Assembly: GCF_003610195.1 (NCBI RefSeq)
Contig: NZ_RAPO01000001.1
Span: 744,001-808,000 of the forward strand
Direction of reading: 5' to 3'
DNA: 64,000 nucleotides
Source of the DNA: Halopiger aswanensis
Lineage (GTDB): Archaea > Halobacteriota > Halobacteria > Halobacteriales > Natrialbaceae
Positions 1-9,569 of the stretch are shown piece by piece. The first letter of the stretch is position 1. The number at the start of each line of letters is the position of its first letter. The notes beneath the pieces were generated by a model, which was not told the DNA's origin, searched no databases, and was given only the letters and a program-made list of their open reading frames with translations. The position numbers and the translations under genes were made by a program.

Positions 1-3
1 TAC

Positions 4-882
4 CTACGCCAGGGCGTCCTCGAGTCGCTCGATCAAATCAGCGTTGCCGACGTAGACCGGCGCCCGCTGGTGAATCTCCTCGGGATCGACGGCCAGCAGC
101 GACTGCTCTCCGTCCGAGGAGCGTCCGCCCGCCCGCTCGACGATGTAGCCGATCGGGTTCCCCTCGAACTGGAGCCGGAGCTTTCCCTCGGGACGGGACT
201 CGAGGCCGGGGTAGCCGAAGATGCCGCCGTAGGTGAGCACCTGGTTGACGTCACCGATCATCGCGCCGCCGTAGCGCAGTTTCAGTTCCTGCTCGATCTC
301 GCGGGCGTAGGACTCGAACTCGTCGGTCCAGTCGGGAACGCGACCGCCGAAGCCGTAGACGACCGGGTCGTCGGGAAGCTCGAGGTCGCGCTCGACGAGT
401 CGGCGCTCGCCGCCGGTCAGTTCGTACTCGGCGACGGTCTCTTCGGTCGCGATCACCATCGTCGTGATCGGGCCGTAGAGCACGTACCCCGCCGCAACGA
501 GCGTCTCGCCGCGGGCGGGCAGCGGGGCGTCGTAGATCCCGAAGATCGTCCCCATCGCGTTGTTCGACTCGAGATTCGAGGAACCGTCGAGCGGGTCGAC
601 CGCGACCGCGTAGACGTCCTCCGTCGCCGGATCGGGGCCGCAGTCGACGGCCTCGGGACGCTCCTCGCTGGCGTACTGCCCGACGCCCTCGAGCGAGGCG
701 AGGCGGTCGCCGAGCAGGTCGTCCGCCCAGACGTCGGCCTCGAGCTGGGTGTCGCCGGTCGGGTTTTCGCGCCCTTCCTCGTCGACCGCGCCGCGGCGGC
801 CGATCAGCCCCTGTTGGATCTCCGTCGCCGATCGGCTGATCGTCGCAACGATTTCTTCGACGACCGGATCGGAGACCGTCAT
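4..882 (-). CDS. fbp: Fructose-1,6-bisphosphatase, class I
   Basis: Hydrolyses fructose 1,6-bisphosphate to fructose 6-phosphate, the committed cytosolic step of gluconeogenesis. The 292-residue product carries the class I metal/phosphate signature DPLDGSSN at residues 96-103 and the sugar-phosphate-binding tail region with GGIFGYPG and GKLRL. Length is slightly shorter than bacterial class I enzymes but normal for haloarchaea. The ATG lies one base after the aldolase stop, so it is the second gene of an aldolase-fbp operon and probably has no promoter of its own. Family assignment is secure. Confidence 0.96.
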   Translation of the reverse strand: MTVSDPVVEEIVATISRSATEIQQGLIGRRGAVDEEGRENPTGDTQLEADVWADDLLGDRLASLEGVGQYASEERPEAVDCGPDPATEDVYAVAVDPLDGSSNLESNNAMGTIFGIYDAPLPARGETLVAAGYVLYGPITTMVIATEETVAEYELTGGERRLVERDLELPDDPVVYGFGGRVPDWTDEFESYAREIEQELKLRYGGAMIGDVNQVLTYGGIFGYPGLESRPEGKLRLQFEGNPIGYIVERAGGRSSDGEQSLLAVDPEEIHQRAPVYVGNADLIERLEDALA

Positions 883-883
883 C

Positions 884-1678
884 CTATTCGGTCGCCTCGA
901 GCGCGGCGTCGGCCGTTTCCTCCTCGTAGATGACCTTCTCGAGGGCGTCGAGGATGCGCGTGGGATCCTCGCGCTGCCAGACGTTGCGGCCGACGGCGAG
1001 CCCGCAGCAGCCGGCGTTGACGGCGGCTTCGACGGTCGAGAGGAACTCGTAGTCGTCGGTCTTCGAGCCGCCGCTCATGACGACGTTCATGTCACCGGCG
1101 GCCTTGCAGGCGTGTTGCATCGCTTCGGCGCTGCCGGGATACTTGACCTTCGCGATGTCGGCGCCGAGCTCGAGGGCGATACGAGTTGCGTACGAGATCG
1201 TCGAGGGCTTGGTGTCGTTTTTCAGCCCCTGGCCGCGGGGGTAGGACCACATGACGACCGGCAGGTCGTAGTCGCGGGCTTGCTCCTGGACCTCGCGGAA
1301 CTCCTCGAACATCTCGACCTCGTGGTTCGAGCCGCTGTAGACGGTGAACCCGACCGCGTCGGCGCCGATTTCGGCGGCGTAGTCGACCGACCAGTTGACC
1401 GGCGAGTCGGGTTCGCCCATCCAGAGGTTCGAGGTGCCGTTTAGCTTCGCCAGCAGGTTCACGTCGTCCTCGTAGCTCGGGTAGTACCCCTCGGCGATCC
1501 CCTTCTGGACGGCCATCGCGGTGACGGCGTCGTGGGTCGCCGTTTCGAAGACCGTCGACGGATCGAGTTTCTCGGGGACCTCCTCGAAGTCGACCGGGCC
1601 GTGTTCCAACCCGTGGTCCATCGCGAGAATCAGTGATTTGCCGTCGCGGACGATCGGGGAGTCGTCGATGGGAAGCAT
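884..1678 (-). CDS. fba: Class I (DhnA-type) fructose-bisphosphate aldolase
   Basis: Schiff-base aldolase that joins triose phosphates to fructose 1,6-bisphosphate, acting just before fbp. The protein is 264 residues from the internal ATG at 1678; the motif AKVKYPG places lysines at 177 and 179, and 177 is where archaeal class I aldolases hold the Schiff-base lysine. A longer frame to 1723 exists, but a TATA box at 1703-1708 puts the transcription start on the 1678 ATG, so I chose that start. Haloarchaea also have a DhnA paralogue used in aromatic amino-acid synthesis; the fbp neighbour argues for the gluconeogenic type here. Confidence 0.93.
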   Translation of the reverse strand: MLPIDDSPIVRDGKSLILAMDHGLEHGPVDFEEVPEKLDPSTVFETATHDAVTAMAVQKGIAEGYYPSYEDDVNLLAKLNGTSNLWMGEPDSPVNWSVDYAAEIGADAVGFTVYSGSNHEVEMFEEFREVQEQARDYDLPVVMWSYPRGQGLKNDTKPSTISYATRIALELGADIAKVKYPGSAEAMQHACKAAGDMNVVMSGGSKTDDYEFLSTVEAAVNAGCCGLAVGRNVWQREDPTRILDALEKVIYEEETADAALEATE

Positions 1679-1699
1679 CTGATGGATCGTCCAACAGGC

Positions 1700-1711
1700 G
1701 AGTATAAATCT
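1700..1711 (-). promoter_or_regulatory. TATA box of the aldolase-fbp operon
   Basis: The reverse strand reads TTTATACTCG here. Its centre is about 27 bases upstream of the ATG at 1678, giving a leaderless transcript. This decides the aldolase start. Confidence 0.7.
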
Positions 1712-1734
1712 CTGGTGATCCAAATTATCGAAAT

Positions 1735-1751
1735 TACTTATTTTAGTAGTA
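1735..1751. promoter_or_regulatory. TrmB-like operator upstream of aldolase-fbp
   Basis: TACT, eight bases, TAGTA. It differs by one base from the published Halobacterium TrmB motif TACT(N7-8)GAGTA. It sits about 37 bp upstream of the TATA box, an activator position. The wider inverted repeat TTACT/AGTAA spans 1734-1752. The regulator itself is not in this window. Confidence 0.45.
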
Positions 1752-1806
1752 AGCGTCTCGGGTGGCGATTTTGACGCGGGCCGGAATCAACGTGATACCC
1801 AGGGGC

Positions 1807-1822
1807 AATTAACGAGTTAATT
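1807..1822. repeat. AT-rich inverted repeat in the 1724-1931 intergenic region
   Basis: AATTAAC-GA-GTTAATT is a perfect 7-bp inverted repeat in the 208-bp gene-free gap. It is followed by TATAAATCATT; read on the minus strand this gives TTTATAATTAAC, a possible distal promoter toward the aldolase. I see no coding potential in the gap. Confidence 0.4.
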
Positions 1823-1931
1823 ATAAATCATTGGGAACTTGCGCGTCGTGTACTCGCCGTCGCGCGAGCATCGATAACGGACTCGAGCCGAGTTTCGAAA
1901 CCGAAAGTAGCTCGCTCAGAACTCAGAGAAC

Positions 1932-2687
1932 TCAGAGCAGTTCCCGCGCATTGTGGCGCCACGTCCGGACGTGCAGGACGTTCAGGTCGAGCGCCTTCGC
2001 GATCTCGAAGGCGTTGATCGTCGCCAGCCGTTCCGCCGAGACGACGCCGGCCTCCGCCAGCGTTTCGGCGTCGTCGGGTCCGACGCCGGTGACGGCCGTG
2101 ACAGGGGTCGGTCGCGGCCACGGGCGTTCGCCGTCCTCGGCGTCCGAACGGTCGTCAATCTCGGAGACGGCTTCGTACTCGAACGCCTGCCACCCCTCGT
2201 CGCCGCTGACGGCGATCCACTCCCGTTCGGCGGCGCCGAGTCCGCGGATCTCGTTCGAGCGGCGCTCGAGGTCGTCGTCCCCGTCGCCCTCGAACGACCA
2301 CGGCAGGGAGAACCGTCGGCGCAGGGCGTCGGCAGTCGCCTCCTCGACGCCCGCGTCCAGCAGCATTCGGTAGGAGAACTCTTTCTCCAGGACGGCGTCG
2401 GGATCGACGTCGGCCGCCTCGAGCGCCTCCCGTTCGTCGGCCTCGAGCTCGCGCCGTCGCTCGCGGTCGGCGGTCGAGTCGTCGAACGGGCCCGAATCAG
2501 TGTCGGCGTCGGCCTCGAGCAGTTCGTCCTCGTCGTACGTGAGTTCGACGTGCTCGGCGTCGACGGCCGCAGGGTCGATATCGACCGCGATCCCGATGCC
2601 GATATCGACGGGCTCGTCCTTGCCGTCGCTTTCGTCGGCACTCCCCACGTCCACACCCGTATCGCTGACGACCTCTTTCTTACTCAC
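1932..2687 (-). CDS. Acidic protein with C-terminal helix-hairpin-helix domain
   Basis: Function unknown. The first ~100 residues are very acidic and low in complexity. The last ~60 residues contain TPVTAVTGVGPDDAETL followed by a second helical unit ending in WRHNARELL, a helix-hairpin-helix (Rad51-N/DNA-polymerase-X-like) fold that usually binds DNA or a protein partner. I prefer the GTG start at 2687 (VSKKEVVSD), giving 251 residues; an ATG at 2717 would add ten residues that look less natural. Three CTCAGA repeats lie at the 3' end (1914-1936). It stands alone between the aldolase operon and an SGNH hydrolase. Confidence 0.8.
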   Translation of the reverse strand: MSKKEVVSDTGVDVGSADESDGKDEPVDIGIGIAVDIDPAAVDAEHVELTYDEDELLEADADTDSGPFDDSTADRERRRELEADEREALEAADVDPDAVLEKEFSYRMLLDAGVEEATADALRRRFSLPWSFEGDGDDDLERRSNEIRGLGAAEREWIAVSGDEGWQAFEYEAVSEIDDRSDAEDGERPWPRPTPVTAVTGVGPDDAETLAEAGVVSAERLATINAFEIAKALDLNVLHVRTWRHNARELL

Positions 2688-2826
2688 GCAGTTCCACCGG
2701 TTATCGGTAGCTCTCACTGTCCGGTCTTGAAACTTGTCCCGTCGTTCTCGGCGTCGAATGCGCGACCGCTCGAGACGACGCCTGCCGTCTCGATGTCCCG
2801 GCGCGATCTCGCGGGTCGCCCGCCGG

Positions 2827-3864
2827 TTACGCCTCGAGCAACTCCTCGAGTTCCGCCGCGAGGTTCTCGCCCATCGTGATCATCGCGTTGTCCCCGGGAT
2901 GAACCAGATCGGTGGTGAGCCCCTCGATCGTCGGCAGCAGTTCGGGCCCCTCGAGCAGGTGGACGTTGTCGTGGGATGTCTCGGCGACGACAGCGCGCAG
3001 TTCCTCGCGGAACCGCTCGCACTCGTCGGCGTCGCCCGACTCACCGGCACCCTGGCTGACGTCCCACCCGTTCCGGAAGATGGTGATCGGGACGACCGGT
3101 TTCTCGGGGTGTGCGGCGGCGACCCGATCGATCAGGTGCTCGGCTCGCTCGCGGAACTCGTCGGTGGAGAACGTGCCGACCATGTTGATGGAGATCGAGA
3201 GCGTCGCGACGTCCCAGTCGTCGCGCCCGGCGATGTGATCGGCGATCGCCGCGTCGCAGTAGGCCGTCCCGCAGGAGCCGAGGTTGATCAGATCAGCGTC
3301 CAGCCGACGCGCCGTCTGTCCGACGTAGGTCAGGTGCTCCGCCGACGGAGCCTCGCCCTCGGTGATCGAGGTGCCGTACGCGAGGTACCGCCGGTCCGGT
3401 AACTCGTCCTCGCGGGGCGGGCGCACGTCGCCCTCGAGGCCGTGGTAGACCATCGGCCCGCCGCGGTGTTCGCCCGGCAGCCGGATCCGGCAGACGCGGG
3501 GATCGAACGCCAACTTCTCGCGGGCCGCGGGCTCGAGGTCGGCGAGCGTTTCGGGCGGCGAGACCTCGATGGTCGTCGGTTCCGAGCCGACGACGACCTC
3601 CGTCGTGCCCTGGATCGGCCCCCAGAAGACCTGGACGGTGCCCTCCGGGGCGCTCCCGCCGGGTACCGTCGAGAGCGTCACCGACGCGGTTCCATCGGGG
3701 ACGAACCGCAGTTCGACGCCTGCAGGGTGGCGCATCCGCGACTGCGCGCCGTCGTTGAGTTCGTGCCGGACCGCCTCCGGAACGCGTTGCAGCAGGTACC
3801 CCTCTCGGTCCTCGGCCGTCCGGGCCTCGCCGACGTTGTGGAACTGAATGCCATCGCGTTGCAT
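2827..3864 (-). CDS. SGNH/GDSL-family hydrolase
   Basis: Predicted esterase or lipase-like hydrolase of 345 residues. SGNH block I is YGTSITEG with nucleophile Ser166, block II is the GSCGTAYCD stretch, block III is the SISINM stretch, and the catalytic Asp-His pair is in DLVHPGDN near the C-terminus. The first ~150 residues form a beta-rich N-terminal domain of the kind seen in SsfX3-like SGNH enzymes. There is no signal peptide, so it is probably cytosolic. The substrate cannot be inferred. It is divergent from the hbd gene across 115 bp. Confidence 0.88.
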   Translation of the reverse strand: MQRDGIQFHNVGEARTAEDREGYLLQRVPEAVRHELNDGAQSRMRHPAGVELRFVPDGTASVTLSTVPGGSAPEGTVQVFWGPIQGTTEVVVGSEPTTIEVSPPETLADLEPAAREKLAFDPRVCRIRLPGEHRGGPMVYHGLEGDVRPPREDELPDRRYLAYGTSITEGEAPSAEHLTYVGQTARRLDADLINLGSCGTAYCDAAIADHIAGRDDWDVATLSISINMVGTFSTDEFRERAEHLIDRVAAAHPEKPVVPITIFRNGWDVSQGAGESGDADECERFREELRAVVAETSHDNVHLLEGPELLPTIEGLTTDLVHPGDNAMITMGENLAAELEELLEA

Positions 3865-3979
3865 GCCGGTACCAACGTTCGCGATAGCTTATAGGTCTGG
3901 TGTCGCTACGAAGGCGCTCGAGCGATCCCGGCCGGCCCCTAGCCCCCACGTTTACCACGCACAGCATCGAACGCGCGGT

Positions 3980-4834
3980 ATGGTACGCGATCGCATCGAT
4001 CGGATCGGCGTCGTCGGCGCAGGCACGATGGGCAGCGGCATCGCACAGGTCGCCGCCACCGCCGGCTACGACGTCCGAATGCGCGACGTCGAGCAGGAGT
4101 TCGTCGAGAACGGCTTCGAGACCATCCGCGACAGCCTCGAGCGGCTCGCGGACCGCGACGACCTCGAGGAAGACCCCGAGACGATCCGCGGCCGAATCGA
4201 AGGCACGACTGACCTCGAGGCGTTCGCCGACTGTGATCTGGTGATCGAAGCCGTGCTCGAGGAACTCGACGTGAAGCGGGAGGTGTTCGCCGACCTCGAG
4301 CGCGTCTGCGACGACGACGTCCTGCTCGGGACGAACACGAGCACGCTCTCGATCACCTCGATCGCCGGCGACCTCGAGCACCCCGAGCGCGTGATCGGCC
4401 TGCACTTCATGAACCCGGTCCCGATCATGGAGGGGGTCGAGGTCGTCGTCGGCGAGAAGACGAGCGACGAGGCGACCGCTCTGGCCCACGAAATTGCCGA
4501 GGATCTGGAGAAGACCACCTGGGAGGCCGACGACAAGCCTGGCTTCGTCACCAACCGGATCCTGATGCCGTGGATCAACGAGGGCATCCGCGCCTTCGAC
4601 GAGGGCGTGGCCACGAAGGCGGACATCGACCGCGGGATGGAACTCGGCACGAACGTCCCGATGGGGCCGCTGCGGCTCGCGGACCACATCGGGCTCGACA
4701 TCTGCCTGCACGCTTCCGAGACGCTCCACGAGGAACTCGGCGACCGGTACCAGCCGGCTTACCTGCTCAAGCGGAAGGTCGAGGCCGGCGACCTCGGGAA
4801 GAAGACGGGCAAGGGATTCTACGAGTACGAGTAG
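3980..4834 (+). CDS. hbd: 3-hydroxyacyl-CoA dehydrogenase
   Basis: NAD-dependent oxidation of (S)-3-hydroxyacyl-CoA to 3-oxoacyl-CoA in beta-oxidation or short-chain acyl-CoA metabolism. The N-terminal Rossmann motif GVVGAGTMGSGIAQ starts about residue 9, the HCDH signature around GLHFMNPVP follows, and the C-terminal helical domain ends KKTGKGFYEYE. At 284 residues it is the stand-alone bacterial-Hbd size without an enoyl-CoA hydratase domain. The ATG at 3980 is used; the frame is open further upstream, but that extension is basic and unlike the protein. Nearby acyl-CoA ligase and dehydrogenase genes fit fatty-acid use. Confidence 0.95.
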   Translation: MVRDRIDRIGVVGAGTMGSGIAQVAATAGYDVRMRDVEQEFVENGFETIRDSLERLADRDDLEEDPETIRGRIEGTTDLEAFADCDLVIEAVLEELDVKREVFADLERVCDDDVLLGTNTSTLSITSIAGDLEHPERVIGLHFMNPVPIMEGVEVVVGEKTSDEATALAHEIAEDLEKTTWEADDKPGFVTNRILMPWINEGIRAFDEGVATKADIDRGMELGTNVPMGPLRLADHIGLDICLHASETLHEELGDRYQPAYLLKRKVEAGDLGKKTGKGFYEYE

Positions 4835-4901
4835 CGAGTACGCCGCCACGGACGGTCGCGACTCCGAATCTTCTTGCCGCGCACCGTCTTCGTCTCGAGC
4901 A

Positions 4902-6131
4902 ATGAATCGGTCGTCCGCCCCCGACGCCGAGCCCGGAACCGAGTCGGATCGGCTCGCCGAACGCGTCCGCGAGATCGAGCCCCAGCAGATCCGCGTGATG
5001 TTCGAACTCGCGTCCGAGTACGAACGCGAAACGCCCGACAGCGACCTCGTCCACCTCGAGTTCGGCGAGCCGGACTTCGATACGCCTGACCGCGTCGTTC
5101 AGGCGGCGGTCGAGGCCGCTCGGAACGGCGCGACGAACTACACCTCGAACGCCGGGCTGCCGAAACTCAGGGACGCAATCGCAGCAAAACTCTCGAGCGA
5201 GCGGAACCGTGCCGTCGACCCGGACTCGGAGGTCGTCGTCACGAACGGCGGCGTCGAGGCGCTGCACCTCGCGATCCACGCGGTCGCCGATCCCGGCGAG
5301 GAGGTCGTCGTCCCGACGCCCGCGTGGCCGAACCCGATCTCGCAGGCGAAACTCGCCGCCGCGGTGCCCGTCGAGGTGCCGATGCCCGCCGACCGGGGAT
5401 TCGAACCCGATCCCGAGCGGATCGTCAACGCGATCGGCCCGGATACTGCGGCCGTCCTGCTGACTTCCCCGTCGAATCCGACCGGCCGAGTGTTCCCCGC
5501 GGAGGCCGTCGAGCGCGTCGTCGCGGCCGCGGCCGACCACGGCGCCTACGTCCTCGCCGACGAGGTCTACCGCGAACTGGCCTACGCGGAACTGCCGCCT
5601 CGCGCCGCGGCCCTCACCGACCGCGACGAGTGGGTGCTCTCGATCAACTCCTGTTCCAAGACCTACGCGATGACCGGCTGGCGCGTCGGCTGGCTCTCCG
5701 GGCCCGCAGACGTCCTCTCGCAGGTCGAGACGATCCACGAGAGTACGACCTCCTGCGTGAACACCCCCGCGCAGTACGCCGCCGTCGAGGCGCTGACCGG
5801 CCCGCAGGAGCCGTTCGAGGAGATGCGAGCCGCCTTCCGCGAGCGCCGCGACTACGTCGTCGACCGCCTCGAGTCGATTCCCCACGTCTCCGCGGCCGAA
5901 CCCGAGGGCGCCTTCTACGCCTTTATCGACGTGAGCGCGTTCGATGGCTCGAGCGCGGAGATCGCGAAGCGGCTGCTCTACGACTACGAGGTCGTCGCGG
6001 CGCCGGGGACGGCCTTCGGCGCCGGCGGCGAGGGCCACCTCCGACTGAGTTTCGCGAACGATCTGGCGCGCCTCGAGACGGGGCTGGACCGGCTCGAGAA
6101 GATGGTACAGACCGAACTGAACGGCGAGTGA
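4902..6131 (+). CDS. PLP-dependent class I/II aminotransferase
   Basis: Fold-type I aminotransferase of 409 residues, probably using aspartate or another amino acid with 2-oxoglutarate. Visible motifs are the N-terminal FGEPDFDTP, the cofactor-contacting SPSNPTGRVF, ADEVYREL, and the Schiff-base lysine in SCSKTYAMTGWR near residue 245. Substrate specificity cannot be read from the sequence. It follows hbd by 67 bp on the same strand, but the pairing does not suggest a pathway. Confidence 0.92.
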   Translation: MNRSSAPDAEPGTESDRLAERVREIEPQQIRVMFELASEYERETPDSDLVHLEFGEPDFDTPDRVVQAAVEAARNGATNYTSNAGLPKLRDAIAAKLSSERNRAVDPDSEVVVTNGGVEALHLAIHAVADPGEEVVVPTPAWPNPISQAKLAAAVPVEVPMPADRGFEPDPERIVNAIGPDTAAVLLTSPSNPTGRVFPAEAVERVVAAAADHGAYVLADEVYRELAYAELPPRAAALTDRDEWVLSINSCSKTYAMTGWRVGWLSGPADVLSQVETIHESTTSCVNTPAQYAAVEALTGPQEPFEEMRAAFRERRDYVVDRLESIPHVSAAEPEGAFYAFIDVSAFDGSSAEIAKRLLYDYEVVAAPGTAFGAGGEGHLRLSFANDLARLETGLDRLEKMVQTELNGE

Positions 6132-6210
6132 GTGGCCGCTCGCCCGGCCGAGAACCGGTAATACGAACGACGACCAAATTTTATGTATTTGACATTCGAA
6201 CGCCGAAGGG

Positions 6211-7506
6211 ATGCCCCGTTCCCGCTTCGCCGCGATCGCCCTCTGCTGTCTGATCGCCCTCGCGAGCGCCGCTGTCGCGGGCGCACCCCCGCCGACGACG
6301 CTCTGTGGCAGCTGCGCCGACGGCGTTCCCGGCGCGACGGAACCCGGGACGCTCGACGTCTACGTCGACGCCGACGGCGACTCCCGCTGGATCGAGCGCG
6401 TCCCCGTGAACGACTCCACCGCCGTCCGATACCGCGAGAACGCCACCGCCCTCGAGCGCGAAGTTGATCCGACGGGAACCTACTACCACGTCATCGACGA
6501 GGACGTCGACCGAGCGATCGCGCTCGAGAACGGCACCGTCACGGTGACCTACGCCGTCGAAAACGTTTCCCGACCCGGCGTTCGGGATACCCGAGTCATC
6601 GATTACTTCGTGCTCGAGAACCCGCGAGACCGGTACTGGCTGGAGGCCGACCGCGTGACGATCCACTCCCCCGAGGGAACCGTCGTGACGAACGATCCGC
6701 CGGGGGCGGGCGTCGACGGGAATACGGCGACGTGGACCGGCGAGAGCGAGTTCGGCGACCGGACCTACATCACGTACGGCTCGAGCAACGCATCCGCGCT
6801 CGTCGCCACCGCGAGCGCATCCGCGACGATCGGACTCGAGATCGGTCCCGCGGCGCTCGAGCAGGGCGTTCGCGCCGGCCTCGTTCCGGGTGCGCTGCTC
6901 GCGGTCGCCGGAATCGCCGCCGGTCGCGTCGACTGGGGCCGCGACGCGTTCGATCTCGCCGCGCTCGAGCGGTTACTCGTCGGCGTCGGCGCGACCGGTG
7001 CGGTCGGGCTGGTCGTCGTGAGTACGGCGGCGACCGGACGGCCGTTCAACCCCGTACTCGGTGCGCTGAGTGCGTTGGGCGTCGGGTACGCCGCACTCGG
7101 GCTCGGGGTTCGCCGCGGCGGCCGCCGCAGTACCCGTGACGTGATCGGCCTCGCGGCGCTCGTCGCGCTGTCGACCGGCGCGCTGCTGTGGTTGCTCGGC
7201 GGTCCGGCGTCGCTGACCGCGCTTCCGTTCGGACTGGCCGCCGCGTGCTTCTTGCCGCTCGGGTACACTGCCGAACGCCACTCGAGTGGTATCGTCCCGC
7301 TCGCTTTCGCCGCGTGTGCGGCGATTTTCCTGATCGGCGGCGCTGTCGCGCTGTCGCTGTTCGTCACGCCGGCCGGACTCGGCGTGTTCGTCTTCTGGTT
7401 CGTCCTGGGCGGCTGGGCCGCGATAGTCGCGGTCTTCGGCTACCCGCTGGCGCTCGTCGGCCGGCTCGTGGCGACCGACGCCGACTCGGCTGACGGAGCG
7501 GTGTAA
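6211..7506 (+). CDS. Secreted/membrane protein with N-terminal ectodomain and about eight TM helices
   Basis: Not recognised as a named family. A signal peptide occupies residues 1-23 (LASAAVAGAPPP cleavage region). A beta-rich extracellular domain follows to about residue 205, with several N-glycosylation sequons and a CGSC motif. The rest is hydrophobic with roughly eight helices. A TATA-like TTTTATG at 6178-6184 is about 30 bases before the ATG, so the mRNA is probably leaderless. The architecture suggests a membrane-anchored sensor or assembly factor; no function is claimed. Confidence 0.83.
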   Translation: MPRSRFAAIALCCLIALASAAVAGAPPPTTLCGSCADGVPGATEPGTLDVYVDADGDSRWIERVPVNDSTAVRYRENATALEREVDPTGTYYHVIDEDVDRAIALENGTVTVTYAVENVSRPGVRDTRVIDYFVLENPRDRYWLEADRVTIHSPEGTVVTNDPPGAGVDGNTATWTGESEFGDRTYITYGSSNASALVATASASATIGLEIGPAALEQGVRAGLVPGALLAVAGIAAGRVDWGRDAFDLAALERLLVGVGATGAVGLVVVSTAATGRPFNPVLGALSALGVGYAALGLGVRRGGRRSTRDVIGLAALVALSTGALLWLLGGPASLTALPFGLAAACFLPLGYTAERHSSGIVPLAFAACAAIFLIGGAVALSLFVTPAGLGVFVFWFVLGGWAAIVAVFGYPLALVGRLVATDADSADGAV

Positions 7507-7539
7507 GGATCCGATAGAAGACGAGGTCTTTCGAGCAGC

Positions 7540-8586
7540 TTACTGGTGGAGCGGCTGTTCCGCCATCTTCCGGCGCAACTCCTCGAGACGGCTTCGTGAA
7601 ACGCCGTCCTCGAACTGCTGGATGAGCGTATACACTTCCGCTCGAGAGACCTTCACGTCGCCCTCGCGGACGACGTCCTCGGGGCGAGCCTGCAGTTCGC
7701 GCATCGTGCCGACCGCGAGCAGGTAGGGGATCGCCCACGCCGACAGGCGGTTGCCGTGTCGCTCCGGGACGATCTCGAGGTAGCGCTGGGCGTCGTCGAG
7801 GTACGTCTCCGCACGATTTGTGACGCGCTTGATGACGTTCGTGACGCCGCCGTGGTTGGCTTCGTGGGTTACGGCCTCGGCGTCGACGTTCTCCTCGGCG
7901 AGCCACTCGGCGGGGAGGTAGACGTTGTTCTCCTCGTGATAGTCGTCCTCGACGTCCTTGGCGATGTTGACCAGTTGGAGCAGGAGGGCGAAGGAGCGGG
8001 CGTTGTTCCGCATCTCCGTAGCTCGTTCCTCCGAAGCGCCGCGGGCGACCAGGCCCGTAATCAGGGTGCCGACGGTGCCGGCGGCGTACCAGCAGTACTC
8101 CTCGAGTTCTTCGAGGGTCTGCAGGCGTAGCCCGCCCTCGTCGGCGTAGCGGTCGGTGAACATGGCCATCCCGTCGACGAGTTCGCGGACGGGTTCGCGC
8201 ATGATCTCGCGGGGTTCCTCGTCGAGCGAGTCGAAGGTGCGCAGGACGCGAGGAGTCTGGGCGACGACCTCCCAGTCGTCGGTTCGCTCATCGGGGATCC
8301 AGGGCTCGACGTCGTCCATGAACGCAGCCACCGGCTGCTCCGCGTCGGGATCGAGGAGTCGATCGTACGTCTCGAGGAGGTCGGTCTGCGTTTCCGGCGG
8401 GATGTGGCCTGCGTCCTCGATAGTGTCTGCAACACGACAGAGGAGATACCCCACGCAGATGTGTCTGGACATCGGCTCCTCGAGCCGATCGATCGTGATC
8501 GAAAAGGTCCGCGAAACACCGTGAACCGCGTCGTAACACCACTCCAGGTCGGCGTCAGTTGTGCAATCGTGCTGGCCGGTGGTCAT
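7540..8586 (-). CDS. Squalene/phytoene synthase family protein
   Basis: Trans-isoprenyl diphosphate synthase that condenses two prenyl diphosphates head to head, feeding squalene or carotenoid synthesis. The two Mg-diphosphate motifs are visible as DTIED in CRVADTIED and DVEDD in NIAKDVEDDY. It is 348 residues, normal for the family. The sequence looks more like the farnesyl-diphosphate farnesyltransferase (squalene synthase) branch found beside CrtB in haloarchaea than like CrtB itself, but I cannot prove which product is made. A TATA-like GGTATTTTTCC lies about 30-40 bases upstream. Confidence 0.9.
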   Translation of the reverse strand: MTTGQHDCTTDADLEWCYDAVHGVSRTFSITIDRLEEPMSRHICVGYLLCRVADTIEDAGHIPPETQTDLLETYDRLLDPDAEQPVAAFMDDVEPWIPDERTDDWEVVAQTPRVLRTFDSLDEEPREIMREPVRELVDGMAMFTDRYADEGGLRLQTLEELEEYCWYAAGTVGTLITGLVARGASEERATEMRNNARSFALLLQLVNIAKDVEDDYHEENNVYLPAEWLAEENVDAEAVTHEANHGGVTNVIKRVTNRAETYLDDAQRYLEIVPERHGNRLSAWAIPYLLAVGTMRELQARPEDVVREGDVKVSRAEVYTLIQQFEDGVSRSRLEELRRKMAEQPLHQ

Positions 8587-8793
8587 CTACTCGCGTTTTC
8601 TTTGTCGCCACGCCGGAAAAATACCGTGGTCGGTTTATGTAGGGTGAGTTACACCTGTCGAGGATAGCGACAGTCGTCTCAACCGAGAGGTCGACGATAG
8701 TATCCGGCGTGACGCGCCGATCCGACGCTTCGCCGGTGGGGTGCCGGCACGGCCCGGCGAAACCTCTTTTCTGAGCAGGACCGAACCGTCCGT

Positions 8794-9444
8794 ATGAACG
8801 ACACCGTACTCGTTGCCGGCTCGCACGGCCCGACCGGTCAGCACGTCACGCGACTGCTCGCCGAACGCGACCGCACGCCGCGGGCGATGATCCGCGACGA
8901 CTCGCAGACCGAGGAGATGGAATCGCTCGGCGGCGACCCGGTCGTCGCCGACCTGACCGAGCCCGACTCGCTCGAGCCCGCCGTCGAGGGCTGCGATGCC
9001 ATCGTCTTCGCCGCGGGCTCCGACGGCGAGGACGTTTACGGCGTCGACCGCGACGGCGCGATCAACCTGATCGACGCCGCCGAGGACGCGGGCGTCGACC
9101 GGTTCGTCATGCTCAGTTCGATGGGTGCCGACGATCCCGAGTCGGGACCCGACCCGCTGTGGGACTACCTCATCGCGAAGGCCGAGGCCGACGAGTACCT
9201 CCGGCAGAGCGACCTTTCGTACACTATCGTCCGCCCCGGCGAGTTGACGACCGCGGACGGCACTGGCGAGATTCGAGCCGCCGACAGCCTCGAGATGGCC
9301 GACGGCGATATCCCGCGGGAAGACGTCGCCCGCGTACTCGTGACCGCGATCGACTTCGATCCCGTCTACGGCGAGACGGTCGAGATTCTGTCGGGCGACG
9401 AATCCATCGAATCGGCGCTCGAGGCGGTCGGGACGGCCGAATAG
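8794..9444 (+). CDS. NAD(P)-binding atypical SDR (NmrA-like)
   Basis: Small Rossmann-fold protein of 216 residues. The dinucleotide motif AGSHGPTGQHV (GxxGxxG type) begins at about residue 8, a central FVMLSSMGAD segment follows, and YTIVRPGELT is the usual atypical-SDR motif. The classical YxxxK pair is not clearly present, as in many NmrA-like redox sensors and epimerase-like proteins. It may be a reductase, epimerase or NADP sensor; the sequence does not decide. A T5 stretch at 9493-9497 may terminate its transcript. Confidence 0.9.
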   Translation: MNDTVLVAGSHGPTGQHVTRLLAERDRTPRAMIRDDSQTEEMESLGGDPVVADLTEPDSLEPAVEGCDAIVFAAGSDGEDVYGVDRDGAINLIDAAEDAGVDRFVMLSSMGADDPESGPDPLWDYLIAKAEADEYLRQSDLSYTIVRPGELTTADGTGEIRAADSLEMADGDIPREDVARVLVTAIDFDPVYGETVEILSGDESIESALEAVGTAE

Positions 9445-9484
9445 CGGAGGTGTCGTCGGTCGGATAGTGACTGCGGCGGCAGCT

Positions 9485-9500
9485 CGCGCTTCGTTTTTCC
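9485..9500 (+). terminator. Possible poly-T terminator after the SDR gene
   Basis: Run TTTTT at 9493-9497, about 50 bases after the stop. Archaeal termination often needs only a U-tract. There is no strong stem. Confidence 0.3.
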
Positions 9501-9569
9501 GGTCTCTCCGTGCTGTGCGATCCGCAGCGAGTGGTACAACGCGTATCGTGATGCTGTATATCAACCCGC

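Noticed and set aside
4767-6038. 423-codon open frame antisense to the aminotransferase
   Set aside because: Shadow frame: Arg/Gly/Val-rich repeats mirror the acidic codons of the real gene.
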